From NCBI RefSeq assembly GCF_004349135.1, contig NZ_SMFN01000002.1, forward strand, positions 124,001 to 188,000: 64,000 nt of DNA, written 5' to 3'. Origin of the DNA: Flavobacterium sandaracinum. GTDB taxonomy: Bacteria; Bacteroidota; Bacteroidia; Flavobacteriales; Flavobacteriaceae. The first letter of the stretch is position 1. Each line of letters starts with the position of its first letter. Below the pieces are notes generated by a model. It was given only the letters and a program-made list of their open reading frames with translations. It ran no database searches and was not told the origin of the DNA. Made by a program: the position numbers and the translations under genes. Positions 16,889-26,345 of the stretch are shown here, piece after piece.

Positions 16889-18172
16889 TCATTTTCTAAC
16901 GAAAGGAGGCAGCAGTTTACTGGAAACTTCGCCAAAACCAATTCTTACGTGACCGTTTTGACAAAAGCCTTTCATGATAACAGTGTCATTATCATTAATA
17001 AACTTACGTTCTGTTCCATCATTTAATTTAATTGGGTTTTTCCCTCCCCAGGTAAGTTCTAGCATGGAACCAAAACTATCTGCTGTAGGTCCTGATATTG
17101 TGCCTGAGCCCATCATATCACCAGAATTAACACGACAGCCATTAGAAGTATGGTGCGCTAATTGCTGACTCATTGTCCAATACATATATTTAAAATTCGA
17201 ACGTGATATCACGGTCGGTTCTGATTTTTCAGGTTGAATAGCCACTTCTAAATTAATATCAAAAGAATGCTTTCCTTTTTGTTGTAAATAAGGCAGGGGA
17301 GTTGGTTCTTGTTTTGGTCCTTTGGTTCTAAAAGGTTCCAGAGCATCCATTGTTACAATCCAAGGAGAAATGGAGCTAGCAAAACTTTTAGCTAAGAACG
17401 GGCCTAATGGAACATATTCCCATTTTTGAATATCCCGCGCACTCCAATCGTTCAACAATACCATTCCAAAAATATAATCTTCCGCCTCTGTTACGGCAAT
17501 ATTTTCGCCCATTATATTGACATCAGTAGTAATAAAGGCCGTTTCCAATTCAAAATCTACTAAACGGGATGAACCAAAAACAGGTGTAGTTTCTCCGTTT
17601 GGCAATGTTTGTCCCATTGGCCGGTGAACCGGAATCCCAGATGGAACTATAGTAGAACTTCTACCATGGTATCCCACAGGAATATGAAGCCAGTTAGGCA
17701 ACAAAGCGTTTTCTGGGTCACGAAACATTTTCCCTACATTAGTCGCGTGCTCTTTACTGGAATAAAAATCAGTGTAATCGCCTATTAATACTGGTAACTG
17801 CATTTCAACATCTTCTAAATTGAAAATGATAATGTTTTTGTCTTTTACATTGTCTTGTAATTTCGGATTGGTCACATCAAAAAGATCAGCTATTCGGTTC
17901 CGAACCAAACGCCATGTTTTTTGACCATCAGAAATAAAATCATTCAAAGTATCCTGCATGAACATATCATCTGTCAATTCAATACCTTCAAAATAATTTA
18001 ATTGTTGCAAAGCGCCTAAATCAATGGCGAAATCTCCAATTCTAGTTCCTACGGTTACTACGTTTTCTTTTGTAAGAAAAACACCAAAAGGAATATTTTG
18101 AATGGGAAAATCACTGTTTGCATCTACTTCTAGCCATGATTTTCTATTGGTATCGTTAGCTGTTATCGGCAT
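16889..18172 (-). CDS. fahA: Fumarylacetoacetase
   Basis: A 427-residue enzyme of the last step of tyrosine degradation: 4-fumarylacetoacetate to fumarate and acetoacetate. It has the FAH N-terminal SH3-like domain (NIPFGVFLTKENVVTVGTRIGDFAIDL) and then the catalytic FAH fold. Metal and active-site segments are visible: LIGDYTDFYSSKEHATNVG, PVGYHGRSSTIVPSG, DFELETAFI, VLLNDWSARDIQKWEYVPLG and MGSGTISGPTADSFGSMLELTWGG. The length fits the family. It is divergent from glyA, has a near-consensus Bacteroidota promoter at 18206-18236 and its own terminator. The other tyrosine-pathway genes are not in the window. Confidence 0.97.
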   Translation of the reverse strand: MPITANDTNRKSWLEVDANSDFPIQNIPFGVFLTKENVVTVGTRIGDFAIDLGALQQLNYFEGIELTDDMFMQDTLNDFISDGQKTWRLVRNRIADLFDVTNPKLQDNVKDKNIIIFNLEDVEMQLPVLIGDYTDFYSSKEHATNVGKMFRDPENALLPNWLHIPVGYHGRSSTIVPSGIPVHRPMGQTLPNGETTPVFGSSRLVDFELETAFITTDVNIMGENIAVTEAEDYIFGMVLLNDWSARDIQKWEYVPLGPFLAKSFASSISPWIVTMDALEPFRTKGPKQEPTPLPYLQQKGKHSFDINLEVAIQPEKSEPTVISRSNFKYMYWTMSQQLAHHTSNGCRVNSGDMMGSGTISGPTADSFGSMLELTWGGKNPIKLNDGTERKFINDNDTVIMKGFCQNGHVRIGFGEVSSKLLPPFVRK

Positions 18173-18205
18173 ATTTTGTTAATTAATTTATTAAAAATTA
18201 CTTGT

Positions 18206-18236
18206 CAAATATATTATAATCTAACTATTAACCAAA
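18206..18236 (-). promoter_or_regulatory. Promoter of fumarylacetoacetase gene
   Basis: On the minus strand it reads TTTG (18233-18236), 19 bases, TATATTTG (18206-18213). This is an exact match to the Bacteroidota consensus TTTG-N19/20-TAnnTTTG. It predicts a leader of about 30 nt. Confidence 0.75.
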
Positions 18237-18246
18237 CGTTTTTTTG

Positions 18247-18254
18247 TATTTTTG
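18247..18254 (+). promoter_or_regulatory. -7 element upstream of glyA
   Basis: TATTTTTG matches the TAnnTTTG -7 box and lies 26 bp before the glyA ATG. No clear TTTG -33 box is seen at the right distance, so this call is weaker than the divergent promoter. Confidence 0.45.
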
Positions 18255-18279
18255 CATCAAATTAACGAAAATCAAAAAA

Positions 18280-19554
18280 ATGCAACGCGACGAACAAATT
18301 TTTGACCTTATTCTGGAAGAACAAGAAAGACAAATTCACGGATTAGAACTTATCGCCTCAGAAAACTTCGTGAGTGACGAAGTACTGGAAGCTGCTGGTT
18401 CAGTTTTAACGAACAAATATGCTGAAGGATATCCTGGCAAAAGATACTACGGAGGTTGTGAAGTAGTTGATGTTGTTGAACAAATTGCTATTGACAGAGC
18501 CAAAGAATTGTTTGGAGCTGCTTACGCAAATGTGCAGCCACACTCCGGTTCACAAGCTAATACTGCGGTTTACCACGCTTGTATTAAACCCGGTGACAAA
18601 ATTTTAGGTTTTGATTTGTCTCACGGAGGACACTTAACACATGGTTCACCAGTAAATTTTTCAGGTCGTTTGTACACTCCTTCTTTTTATGGTGTAGACA
18701 AGGAAACGGGAAGATTAGATTATGATAAAATTCAAGAAATAGCTACTAAAGAGCAACCAAAATTAATCATTGCAGGAGCTTCGGCTTATTCTCGCGATAT
18801 GGATTTTGAACGTTTTAGAGTAATAGCGGATAGTGTTGGTGCTATTTTATTGGCTGATATTTCTCACCCAGCTGGACTTATTGCCAAAGGGTTGATGAAC
18901 GATCCATTGCCACATTGCCATATTGTAACTACTACAACACATAAAACATTACGTGGTCCTCGTGGAGGATTAATTTTGATGGGTAAAGATTTTGAAAACC
19001 CATTTGGTTTAACTACTCCAAAAGGCGAAATCAGAATGATGTCTTCTTTATTAGACTTGGCTGTTTTTCCTGGAAATCAAGGTGGTCCATTAATGCATAT
19101 TATTGCTGCCAAAGCTGTAGCTTTTGGGGAAGCTTTGAAAGATGAATTTTTTACATATGCTTTACAATTACAAAAAAATGCGAACGCTATGGCTGATGCT
19201 TTTGTAAAAAGAGGATATGAAATCATTTCTGGTGGAACAGATAATCACATGATGTTGATTGATTTAAGAAACAAGAATATTTCTGGAAAAGATGCTGAAA
19301 ATGCATTGGTAAAAGCAGAAATTACCGTAAATAAAAACATGGTTCCCTTTGATGACAAATCACCCTTTGTAACTTCAGGAATTCGTGTAGGAACGGCAGC
19401 TATTACTACTCGTGGTCTTGTAGAAGAAGATATGGAAACTATTGTTGCCTTAATTGACAGAGTTTTGGTAGACCATACTAACGAAGAGGTTATCGAAGCG
19501 GTAGCAAATGAAGTAAACGAAATGATGAGCGAAAGAGCTATTTTCGTATACTAA
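18280..19554 (+). CDS. glyA: Serine hydroxymethyltransferase
   Basis: A 424-residue PLP enzyme: serine plus tetrahydrofolate to glycine plus methylene-tetrahydrofolate, the main source of one-carbon units. The start is set at [10 protein letters not shown], not at the upstream ATG at 18244, because the family begins here and the -7 promoter box overlaps the longer version. The PLP lysine is K222 in [14 protein letters not shown]. Other motifs are [36 protein letters not shown] and PGNQGGP. Full length for the family. An unusual nested inverted repeat follows the gene. Confidence 0.98.
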   Translation: MQRDEQIFDLILEEQERQIHGLELIASENFVSDEVLEAAGSVLTNKYAEGYPGKRYYGGCEVVDVVEQIAIDRAKELFGAAYANVQPHSGSQANTAVYHACIKPGDKILGFDLSHGGHLTHGSPVNFSGRLYTPSFYGVDKETGRLDYDKIQEIATKEQPKLIIAGASAYSRDMDFERFRVIADSVGAILLADISHPAGLIAKGLMNDPLPHCHIVTTTTHKTLRGPRGGLILMGKDFENPFGLTTPKGEIRMMSSLLDLAVFPGNQGGPLMHIIAAKAVAFGEALKDEFFTYALQLQKNANAMADAFVKRGYEIISGGTDNHMMLIDLRNKNISGKDAENALVKAEITVNKNMVPFDDKSPFVTSGIRVGTAAITTRGLVEEDMETIVALIDRVLVDHTNEEVIEAVANEVNEMMSERAIFVY

Positions 19555-19610
19555 TTTTTTTAGTCTAAAGGTTAAAGGTTAAGGTTTAAAGTTTAAATTT
19601 TTGGAATCAA

Positions 19611-19644
19611 CAGTTATTAAATACTAGTAGGTATTTAATAACTG
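19611..19644. terminator. Perfect 14-bp hairpin between glyA and miaE
   Basis: CAGTTATTAAATAC and GTATTTAATAACTG form a perfect stem around a 6-base loop. The hairpin is set inside a wider imperfect inverted repeat of GGTTTAAA/TTTAAACC-like blocks (about 19566-19600 and 19670-19702). There is no T-tract directly behind the stem, so its role as a terminator or processing site is uncertain. Confidence 0.5.
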
Positions 19645-19720
19645 TAATTGGTCTCTGAATTTTAATTTTAAACCTTTTTCTTTAAACCTTAAACTTTTTT
19701 AAACTTTAAATAAATTTTCA

Positions 19721-20314
19721 ATGTCTGTACTAAGATTAAAATTACCCACGGATCCGAGATGGGTTAATATTGTAGAAAAAAATATTGAGGAAATCTTGAC
19801 GGATCATGCTTGGTGTGAACAAAAAGCAGCTACAAATGCCATTACGATTATTACCAATAATTCAGAACACCAAGATTTAGTGAGGGATTTATTGGCTTTG
19901 GCCAAAGAAGAAATCGATCATTTTGAACAGGTTCACAATATTATTATTAAACGCGGCTTGAAATTGGGGCGAGAACGTAAAGATGAATATGTGAATGAAT
20001 TGTACCTGTATATGAAAAAAAGCAGCGATGGAAGTAGAGTTTCCAGTTTAGTGGAACGGTTATTGTTTTCTGCAATGATCGAAGCTAGAAGTTGTGAGCG
20101 TTTCAAAGTGCTTTCAGAAAACATTCAGGATGAGGAATTAGCCGTGTTCTATAGAGATTTAATGGAAAGTGAAGCAGGACACTACACTACTTTTATCACT
20201 TACGCTCGGAAATATGGCGTTGGAATAGATGTCGAAAAACGCTGGAGAGAGTGGTTGGAGTTTGAGGAAGCCGTTATTGCAAACTATGGTAAAAATGAAA
20301 CGATTCACGGGTAA
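19721..20314 (+). CDS. miaE: tRNA-(ms2io6A37) hydroxylase MiaE
   Basis: A 197-residue non-haem di-iron monooxygenase that hydroxylates the isopentenyl group of ms2i6A at position 37 of tRNAs reading U-initial codons. The ferritin-like fold shows paired ExxH iron-binding motifs: EEIDHFEQVH (around residue 67) and ESEAGHYTTF (around 149). Further signatures are the conserved 'DHAWCEQKAATNA' start and 'RLLFSAMIEARSCERFKVLS'. Length fits the family. It stands 166 bp after glyA. Confidence 0.94.
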   Translation: MSVLRLKLPTDPRWVNIVEKNIEEILTDHAWCEQKAATNAITIITNNSEHQDLVRDLLALAKEEIDHFEQVHNIIIKRGLKLGRERKDEYVNELYLYMKKSSDGSRVSSLVERLLFSAMIEARSCERFKVLSENIQDEELAVFYRDLMESEAGHYTTFITYARKYGVGIDVEKRWREWLEFEEAVIANYGKNETIHG

Positions 20315-20490
20315 TACCAAAAGTTTTTTTTTAAACTATTCAATTGATAATATTATTATTTTAATAGTGGAGTGCAACTTCTTGGCTTCAATTCGACCAT
20401 TTCCTACTAAAATTAATCTAAAGGTAGCTATTCGTTATTTTTCGTCTACATTTATAAGATTTAACAAATGTTCAATAATTTATTTATTTC

Positions 20491-21066
20491 ATGAAGCTCA
20501 ATTATAATTACGATGGAAATATTGCTTGTAAAAGAATATTAGAAGATCATTTAGATAAATTAAATGTTGAATACCAAATTTTAGGATTAGGTCAAATTGA
20601 AATTAATGATGATTTATCGTTAGAAAGTTTTCAAAAACTACAATTGGAATTGGATAAATATGCTATACACATTATTAATAATCCAAAAGCTCAACTGATA
20701 CAAACAATCAAAGACATGATTGTCGAAATTATTTATGAAAAAGATAAGTTTCCAAGTACGACAATCTCACAGTATTTAGCGGAAAAACTTGATTTGCGAT
20801 ACGGATACATTACAACTATTTTTTCTGAGTACACTTTTACTTCAATAGAAAACTTTATTATAATCCAAAAGATTGAAAGAGCCAAAAAATTAATTTTAGC
20901 AGAGAAATTAAGTTTAACGGAAATTTCATATGAATTAAATTATAGTAGTGTTGCCTACTTATCAACACAATTCAAAAAAGTAACGGGGTTAACTCCATCA
21001 ATGTTTAAAAGAATAGTCCATAAAAAAAGACACCTATCAAAGGCGATTATCAAAGACGAAGATTAA
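20491..21066 (+). CDS. AraC-family transcriptional regulator
   Basis: A 191-residue protein. Residues 1-75 are an uncharacterised N-terminal domain (VEYQILGLGQIEINDDLS) that looks like a heavy-metal-associated/ACT-sized ferredoxin fold. The C-terminal half is the AraC double helix-turn-helix with TIEISYELNYSSVAYLSTQF-type second helix (LTEISYELNYSSVAYLSTQ, then FKKVTGLTPSMFKR). The inducer is not predictable. It is followed after 26 bp by a single-domain response regulator in the same direction, so the two are probably one operon and act in one signalling path (inference). Confidence 0.9.
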   Translation: MKLNYNYDGNIACKRILEDHLDKLNVEYQILGLGQIEINDDLSLESFQKLQLELDKYAIHIINNPKAQLIQTIKDMIVEIIYEKDKFPSTTISQYLAEKLDLRYGYITTIFSEYTFTSIENFIIIQKIERAKKLILAEKLSLTEISYELNYSSVAYLSTQFKKVTGLTPSMFKRIVHKKRHLSKAIIKDED

Positions 21067-21092
21067 ATAAAACAATCCATACCCCAAATTTT

Positions 21093-21545
21093 ATGATTAA
21101 TAAAATAGATAGAATCCATATTTTGATTGCAGATGATGACGATGAGGATATTGAACTTTTTAATGAAGCTTTAGCCGAACTTAAAATGGACTCTAAACTA
21201 ACCTCCTTTAAAAATGGTGAAGTTTTAATGAATTATCTGGAAAATATAGAAAATAAGTTGCCTCATATTTTATTCTTAGATTTGAATATGCCTTGTAAAA
21301 CAGGACATGAATGTCTTAAAGAAATAAGAGCCAACTCGCGTTTCATAGATGTTTCAATTGCCATATATTCTACTTCCTCATCAGAAAAAGATATTGAAGA
21401 AACTTTTGTACAAGGCGCTAATATTTATATTAAAAAACCGAATGATTTTTCAAAACTAAAAAAGATAATTAAAGACGTAGTAAACATGGATTGGCAGTAT
21501 CAATCGTCAGGTTTAAACAAAGAAACCTTTTTTTACAGTTTGTAA
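21093..21545 (+). CDS. Single-domain response regulator (Rcp1-like)
   Basis: A 150-residue receiver domain with no output domain. The acidic pocket is DDDDED at about residues 14-19, the phosphorylation site is the Asp of LFLDLNMP (around residue 69), the conserved Thr/Ser is in AIYSTSS and the Lys in YIKKPND. The long 'LNMPCKTGHECLKEIR' form is typical of Rcp1-type regulators partnered with phytochrome or PAS kinases. No kinase is adjacent, so the partner is unknown. Its TAA stop lies at the edge of family-A repeat copy 2. Confidence 0.93.
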   Translation: MINKIDRIHILIADDDDEDIELFNEALAELKMDSKLTSFKNGEVLMNYLENIENKLPHILFLDLNMPCKTGHECLKEIRANSRFIDVSIAIYSTSSSEKDIEETFVQGANIYIKKPNDFSKLKKIIKDVVNMDWQYQSSGLNKETFFYSL

Positions 21546-21731
21546 CTAAGCAATAAGAATAAAACAATGGTGCATTTTTTTACCATATAAGTTATTTAAG
21601 TTTCATTTTTTAGGCTTATAAACCTTAAACAACAAAAAATTCATTTAAGGTTTAATGCTTATAGGACTCCAATGTTAAATATTATTTCAGTCATTTTATA
21701 ATACGACATTAAATGGGTCCAACTACTTAGT
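21546..21731 (-). repeat. Family-A dispersed element, copy 2 (reverse orientation)
   Basis: The reverse complement matches copy 1 at 16025-16213 over its full length with scattered substitutions. Shared blocks include CTAAGTAGTTGGAC, TAAGCATTAAACCTTAAATG, CTTATATGGTAAAAAAA and CATTGTTTTATTCTTA. The left border directly abuts the response-regulator stop codon (TAA 21543-21545). Its central block forms a hairpin here (AAACCTTAAA/TTTAAGGTTT). The ends CTAAGCAATAAG and CTTAGT are inverted. Confidence 0.8.
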
Positions 21732-22464
21732 AAGAAATTAAATTTTAAATCATTTTAAAATTTGCTAGTATTTAAAATTAGGTTAGGATGGAGTTGTATT
21801 CATGGTGCTGGATTGCATTGTACTATAATTTAATTTTTTTAATGGTTCAAATTGATCTGTAAGTTGAATGAATTAAAATTTCAATAGCCGAACTTGAATT
21901 AGAAAATCTTTTCAGCCATTCACCATTTATAAACTAATTGGAATAGTCAGTTGGTTGTTCGATAAATATTTTACGCCAAGACGCAGCATTTTATTTAAAA
22001 TAACCCATTGAGAGTACTTATTCAAAACGTTTGTTCGAGTGTTTTTTGAGGAGTAAAACGGGGCAAAACTTCTCGATACGCTCCACTACTCGAAGTGACG
22101 TGTATCGAGAACCGTTTTTAATGAAATTTATACTGATCTCGATACATTTTTCTATCCAAGACTACTCGAAATGATGAAAAATTATATCAAAAACAAAGTA
22201 CACCCAACGGGGCCAAATAGAATTCTATAAGAAACAGTGGTTGTAAAAGAGGATGTAAAGGTGTTTTTTAGGAGCTTCATTCGTGCTAGTGGAATCCAAT
22301 TACAAATTAGTCAAATTAAGCATCTAGAGCACTGATTTTTTATCGAATTGGTAACCATTAACTTGATTTTATTCAAGCGGAAGGAAAACCAAATGCATTT
22401 TTTTTATTTTTATACCATTAGATAAGGTACTTTTATTACAAATAACTCAAATAACTCAATTTTA
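21732..22464. other. Gene-free region with a MITE-like element
   Basis: 733 bp with no gene after repeat copy 2. It contains MITE-like copy 1 (22004-22212). The rest is AT-rich and shows nothing recognisable except the upstream region of the acetyltransferase gene. Confidence 0.5.
22004..22212 (+). mobile_element. MITE-like family-B element, copy 1
   Basis: It starts with CCCATTGAGAG and ends ACACCCAACGGGG, matching in order the copies at 26126-26345 and 59071-59293. The shared core has GTAAAACG-GGCAAAACTTCTCG and a 10-bp stem TTCTCGATAC/GTATCGAGAA, then ACCGTTTTTAATGAAATTTA. There is no ORF. Terminal repeats have decayed relative to the 59-kb copy, and no target duplication is recognisable. 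Confidence 0.75.
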
Positions 22465-22962
22465 ATGTTGTCAGTACACGAGGCTACTAGTAAAGATTTT
22501 AAAATAATTCAAGAAATTGCGTATAAATCTTGGCCAAATACCTATGGTTCTATTTTATCAAAAGAGCAAATTGATTATATGCTCGATTTGTTTTATTCAG
22601 AGCAAACCTTACTTCAAAATTTAAACGAAAAAGGACATCGCTTCTTATTAGTGTGTGAAGGAGCGCTTTGTCTTGGTTTTGCTTCGTACGAGCACAAGTA
22701 CTTAAACGATAGATGCACTCGACTGCACAAAATCTATTTGCTACCCGAAGCACAAGGAAAAGGAGCGGGGAAATTGCTGATTGATACCATTGAAAACTTA
22801 GCCAAGGAAAATCAATCGGTTGTAATTTCATTAAATGTAAACAAATTTAATAAAGCCATCACATTTTATAAAAAAATAGGATTTGAAGTCATTTTCGAAG
22901 AAGACATTGAATTGGATCATGGCTATAAAATGGAAGACTACAGAATGGAAAAGAAGCTTTAA
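22465..22962 (+). CDS. GNAT-family N-acetyltransferase
   Basis: A 165-residue acyltransferase. The acetyl-CoA binding signature QGKGAGKLLIDTIENLA (RGxGxG-type loop) lies at about residues 96-112, preceded by the beta-4 strand RLHKIYLLPEA and followed by VISLNVNKFNKAITFYKKIGFEV, the classical GNAT 'N..A..fY.k.GF' end. The substrate is unknown; the closing 'GYKMEDYRMEK' resembles the subgroup of small-metabolite or protein N-terminal acetyltransferases. It is apparently monocistronic; the exporter operon begins 130 bp further on. Confidence 0.93.
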   Translation: MLSVHEATSKDFKIIQEIAYKSWPNTYGSILSKEQIDYMLDLFYSEQTLLQNLNEKGHRFLLVCEGALCLGFASYEHKYLNDRCTRLHKIYLLPEAQGKGAGKLLIDTIENLAKENQSVVISLNVNKFNKAITFYKKIGFEVIFEEDIELDHGYKMEDYRMEKKL

Positions 22963-23092
22963 CTTAGATTTTTTTTATTATAAAACACCTTTTTACACCC
23001 AATTTACAAGGACGAATTTAACTTTAACATTTATATTGTCGTATATTTATAGAAAGAATTTACAACAACCTATACGCTAAATAAGAAGTGAA

Positions 23093-24187
23093 ATGAGTTT
23101 GAAATTGCGATCCCTATTCTGTTTAACAGTTCTTAGTTTGCTTTCTTGTTCTAAAAAGGAAATAGAAGAACTTAAACCCACAGTAGGAGAAGTTACGGAA
23201 AGTGTTTATGCATCTGGAGTTATAAAAGCAGATGGACAATACACGGTTTATGCTACTGTAAATGGTACTTTGCAAAAAGTGAATGTTACAGCTGGTCAAT
23301 CTATTTCTAAAGGGCAGTTGTTATTTGAATTGGAAAGTGATAAAGCAGAACTGAATACGGAGAATGCTCGATTAGCGTATCAACTAAGTCTGGAAAGCAG
23401 TCGTTATATTCAGGATAAAATTGCCGAAATGGAAATGAAAGTCCAAGCAAGCAGAGATAAATTGACGTTGGACGAATCCATCTACATCCGAAACAAAAAC
23501 ATCCGAAATCAAGGTGGAATTTCGGAAGTTGATTTTGAAAGAGTCGAATTAGCCTATAAAAGTTCTAAAATCAATTATGAATCGGCTAAAAAACAACTGG
23601 CACAACTCAAAGCCCAATTGAAGAATGATCAAAGCAGAAATGCTGTCAACCTAAAACTCAACCAGAAGTCCCAAAGTGATTTTAACGTTAAAAGTGCCTT
23701 TTCAGGGCAGTTGTTCGATGTTTTGGTAAAAGAAGGAACACTAATTACACCGCAAACTCCTTTGGCAATAATTGGTCAGGCAAACTCCTTTTTGTTAGAA
23801 CTAGAAGTCGACGAAAATGATATGGTTCGTGTGAGCACCGGACAAAAAGTTTTGGTTACCATGGATAGTTATAAAGGACAGGTTTTTGAAGCCGTCATTG
23901 ATGAAATTTACCCGATAATGAACGAACGTTCGCGTACATTTAAAATCGAAGCGCATTTTGTAAAACCACCCGAGAAACTTTATCCAAATCTTACTGCCGA
24001 AGCCAATATTATCATTCAGATAAAGAAGAATACCATTACGATTCCAAAAACGTATTTAATGGAAGGCAAATATGTTTTAGTAAACAAAGACGAAAAGCGC
24101 GAAGTGAAAACTGGTTTAAGCGATTATCAAAAAGTAGAAATACTATCCGGTTTATCCGCCGAAGAAACGATTTATAAACCTAAATAA
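23093..24187 (+). CDS. Periplasmic adaptor lipoprotein of an ABC exporter (MacA-like)
   Basis: A 364-residue membrane-fusion protein. A lipoprotein signal ends in LLSC (Cys19). The lipoyl/barrel-sandwich half-motifs flank a long coiled-coil hairpin: YATVNGTLQKVNVTAGQSIS (about 52-71) and KSAFSGQLFDVLVKEGTLI (about 202-220), with the hairpin between at about 80-190. A beta-barrel domain follows (FLLELEVDENDMVRV). It should bridge the inner-membrane ABC permease and an outer-membrane channel. The stop overlaps the ATG of the permease by 1 base (24187), evidence for coupled translation. There is no TolC-like gene in the window. Confidence 0.9.
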   Translation: MSLKLRSLFCLTVLSLLSCSKKEIEELKPTVGEVTESVYASGVIKADGQYTVYATVNGTLQKVNVTAGQSISKGQLLFELESDKAELNTENARLAYQLSLESSRYIQDKIAEMEMKVQASRDKLTLDESIYIRNKNIRNQGGISEVDFERVELAYKSSKINYESAKKQLAQLKAQLKNDQSRNAVNLKLNQKSQSDFNVKSAFSGQLFDVLVKEGTLITPQTPLAIIGQANSFLLELEVDENDMVRVSTGQKVLVTMDSYKGQVFEAVIDEIYPIMNERSRTFKIEAHFVKPPEKLYPNLTAEANIIIQIKKNTITIPKTYLMEGKYVLVNKDEKREVKTGLSDYQKVEILSGLSAEETIYKPK

Positions 24188-25443
24188 TGAACTTTAAACT
24201 CATTTTAAATATTGCATTGCATTTGCTTCGGGCGCGATTGAAGCAAACGATTGTCGCGGCCATTGGCGTTACGTTTAGTATTGCCATGTTTATTGCTTTG
24301 GTTAGTTTTATGAATGGTTTAAATGATTTGCTGGATGGTTTAATGCTCAATAGAACGCCTCATGTGTTGCTTTATAACGAAATTAAACCGTCAGAAAATC
24401 AACCTGTACTTTTGTCCGAAGAGTTTAAGAAAAATACCAATTTTGTTCGTTCGATTAAACCGAAAGACCGAGGGAAATCCATTTACAACAGTAAAACTAT
24501 TCTAGCAGTTTTAAAACAAGATCCACGCGTGATTGATGTTGCGCCAAAGGTGACTTCACCGGTTTTTTTTAATTCGGGAACGATCGAAATCTCTGGGATA
24601 ATCAATGGAATTGATGTTTTAGCCGAAGATAAATTATTTAAAATCAGTGATTATATTATTGAAGGCAAAGTAGCTGATTTGCTTCAGAATAACAGTATTA
24701 TTATCGGGAAAGGCTTGTCAGATAAAATGCTGCTTGCCAAAGGTGATATCATTAAGATTACGACTTCTAAAGGAAATTTAGCTTCGCTTAAAATTGTGGG
24801 TATTTCCGAAATTGGAATTGCTGAAATTGACAATGTGATGAGTTATACCTCTTTGGCGACAGCCCAGAAAATATTGGGAGAACCTACAAATTACATCACG
24901 GACATTCAGCTCAATTTATACGATATGACTGCAGCGCCTGCTGTTGCAAAAGAGTTTCAAGATACCTTTAATCTGGATACGATTGATTATCAAACCGCCA
25001 ATTCTCAGTTTGAAACTGGAAGCGCAGTGCGAAGTATTATTTCGTATTCCGTTGGAGTAGTGTTGCTGATTGTGGCCGGTTTTGGAATTTATAATATTCT
25101 GAACATGATGATTTATGAAAAAATGGACAGTATTGCCATTTTGAAAGCCACCGGATTTTCAGGGAATGATGTGAAATGGATTTTCATTTCTCTTTCTGTA
25201 ATTATTGGATTGGCTGGCGGATTATTTGGTTTGCTGTTTGGCTACATTTTTTCTTCTATTATTGATGTGATTCCGTTTGAAACGGCTTCTTTGCCCACAG
25301 TGAAAACGTATCCTATTAATTACAATCCGCTATTTTATGGTATCGGGATTACTTTTGCATTGTTCACCACGACCATTGCCGGACTTTTTCCTGCTTTAAA
25401 AGCCAGTAAAGTAGATCCGGTAGAAATCATCAGAGGAAAATAA
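24187..25443 (+). CDS. ABC transporter permease, MacB/FtsX type
   Basis: A 418-residue membrane protein with the four-helix MacB/LolE layout: one N-terminal helix (residues 19-42), a large periplasmic domain of about 230 residues, and three C-terminal helices. The FtsX signature is seen near GFGIYNILNMMIYEKMDSIAILKATGFSGNDVKWIFI and FPALKASKVDPVEIIRGK. It forms a split MacB: the ATPase is a separate gene 2 bp downstream. The likely role is export of a periplasmic or lipid substrate, or mechanotransmission. The substrate cannot be deduced. Confidence 0.92.
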   Translation: MNFKLILNIALHLLRARLKQTIVAAIGVTFSIAMFIALVSFMNGLNDLLDGLMLNRTPHVLLYNEIKPSENQPVLLSEEFKKNTNFVRSIKPKDRGKSIYNSKTILAVLKQDPRVIDVAPKVTSPVFFNSGTIEISGIINGIDVLAEDKLFKISDYIIEGKVADLLQNNSIIIGKGLSDKMLLAKGDIIKITTSKGNLASLKIVGISEIGIAEIDNVMSYTSLATAQKILGEPTNYITDIQLNLYDMTAAPAVAKEFQDTFNLDTIDYQTANSQFETGSAVRSIISYSVGVVLLIVAGFGIYNILNMMIYEKMDSIAILKATGFSGNDVKWIFISLSVIIGLAGGLFGLLFGYIFSSIIDVIPFETASLPTVKTYPINYNPLFYGIGITFALFTTTIAGLFPALKASKVDPVEIIRGK

Positions 25444-25444
25444 A

Positions 25445-26125
25445 ATGGAAAACAATACGGTTCTAGAGACAATTGGATTAAGTAAATATTTTTACGATCC
25501 TGTAAAATTCCAAGTTTTGAAGGAAATTAATATGCGTGTGAATCACGGAGAGTTTGTTTCGATAGTTGGTAAATCTGGCTGTGGTAAATCGACTTTGTTG
25601 TATTTGCTTTCTACGATGGATACGGATTATGACGGTCAGGTAATTATTCATAACGAATTAGTTACGGGGAAAACCGACAAAGAATTAGCATTAATCAGAA
25701 ATGAAAAAATAGGTTTTGTGTTCCAGTTTCATTACTTATTGGCAGAATATAATGTGTTGAAAAATGTAATGCTTCCGGGCATGAAATTGGCTAAATATTC
25801 GGATAAAGAATTAGAGCATCGCGCCATGGAACATTTGAAAACCTTAGATATGCAGGATCAAGCGCTGAAAATGCCCAATCAATTGAGTGGCGGACAAAAA
25901 CAACGCGTGGCAATTGCACGTGCTTTAATAAACGATCCGTTGATTATTATGGGAGATGAGCCTACTGGGAATTTAGACAAGAAAAACAGTGATTTGGTTT
26001 TTGATATTTTCAATAAATTGACTCAAGAAAAAAATCAGACTTTATTAGTGGTTACGCACGACACAGATTTTGCCCAAAAAACCAATAGAATCATTACTAT
26101 GGAAGACGGGAAAATAATTTCTTAA
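25445..26125 (+). CDS. ABC transporter ATP-binding protein (MacB/LolD type)
   Basis: A 226-residue ATPase. Walker A is GKSGCGKST (about residues 41-49), the Q-loop FVFQFHYLL, the signature QLSGGQKQRVAIARA and Walker B LIIMGDEPTGNLD, with the switch His in VTHD. The 'LLAEYNVLKNVMLPGM' stretch is typical of MacB/LolD/FtsE-type ATPases. It is the third gene of the adaptor-permease-ATPase operon. The TAA stop (26123-26125) is the left end of a MITE-like element, so the original C-terminus may have been changed by a few residues; no domain is lost. Confidence 0.94.
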   Translation: MENNTVLETIGLSKYFYDPVKFQVLKEINMRVNHGEFVSIVGKSGCGKSTLLYLLSTMDTDYDGQVIIHNELVTGKTDKELALIRNEKIGFVFQFHYLLAEYNVLKNVMLPGMKLAKYSDKELEHRAMEHLKTLDMQDQALKMPNQLSGGQKQRVAIARALINDPLIIMGDEPTGNLDKKNSDLVFDIFNKLTQEKNQTLLVVTHDTDFAQKTNRIITMEDGKIIS

Positions 26126-26345
26126 CTCCACAGGTGTAAGTATTCAAAACATCACTTTAGTTTATCCCGAACTTATTTTTTTGGAGTAAAAAGGAACAAA
26201 ACTTCTCGATACTTTCTGCTACTGGAAGTGACGTGTATCGAGAACGGTTTTTAAATCAAAATCATCTTGTTTTCAATACCATTTTCTAACGAAAATCACT
26301 CAAACTGACGATGATTAGAATTAAAAACTAAGTACCTCCAACAGG
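26126..26345 (+). mobile_element. MITE-like family-B element, copy 2
   Basis: This copy starts CTCCACAGGTGTAAGTATTC and ends AAGTACCTCCAACAGG, with the shared core GGAACAAAACTTCTCGATAC and GTATCGAGAACGGTTTTTAA in the same order as the other two copies. It fills the whole space between two convergent genes. The TAA at its left border is the stop of the ATPase, and the TTA at its right border is the minus-strand stop of the pentapeptide protein. Confidence 0.72.
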
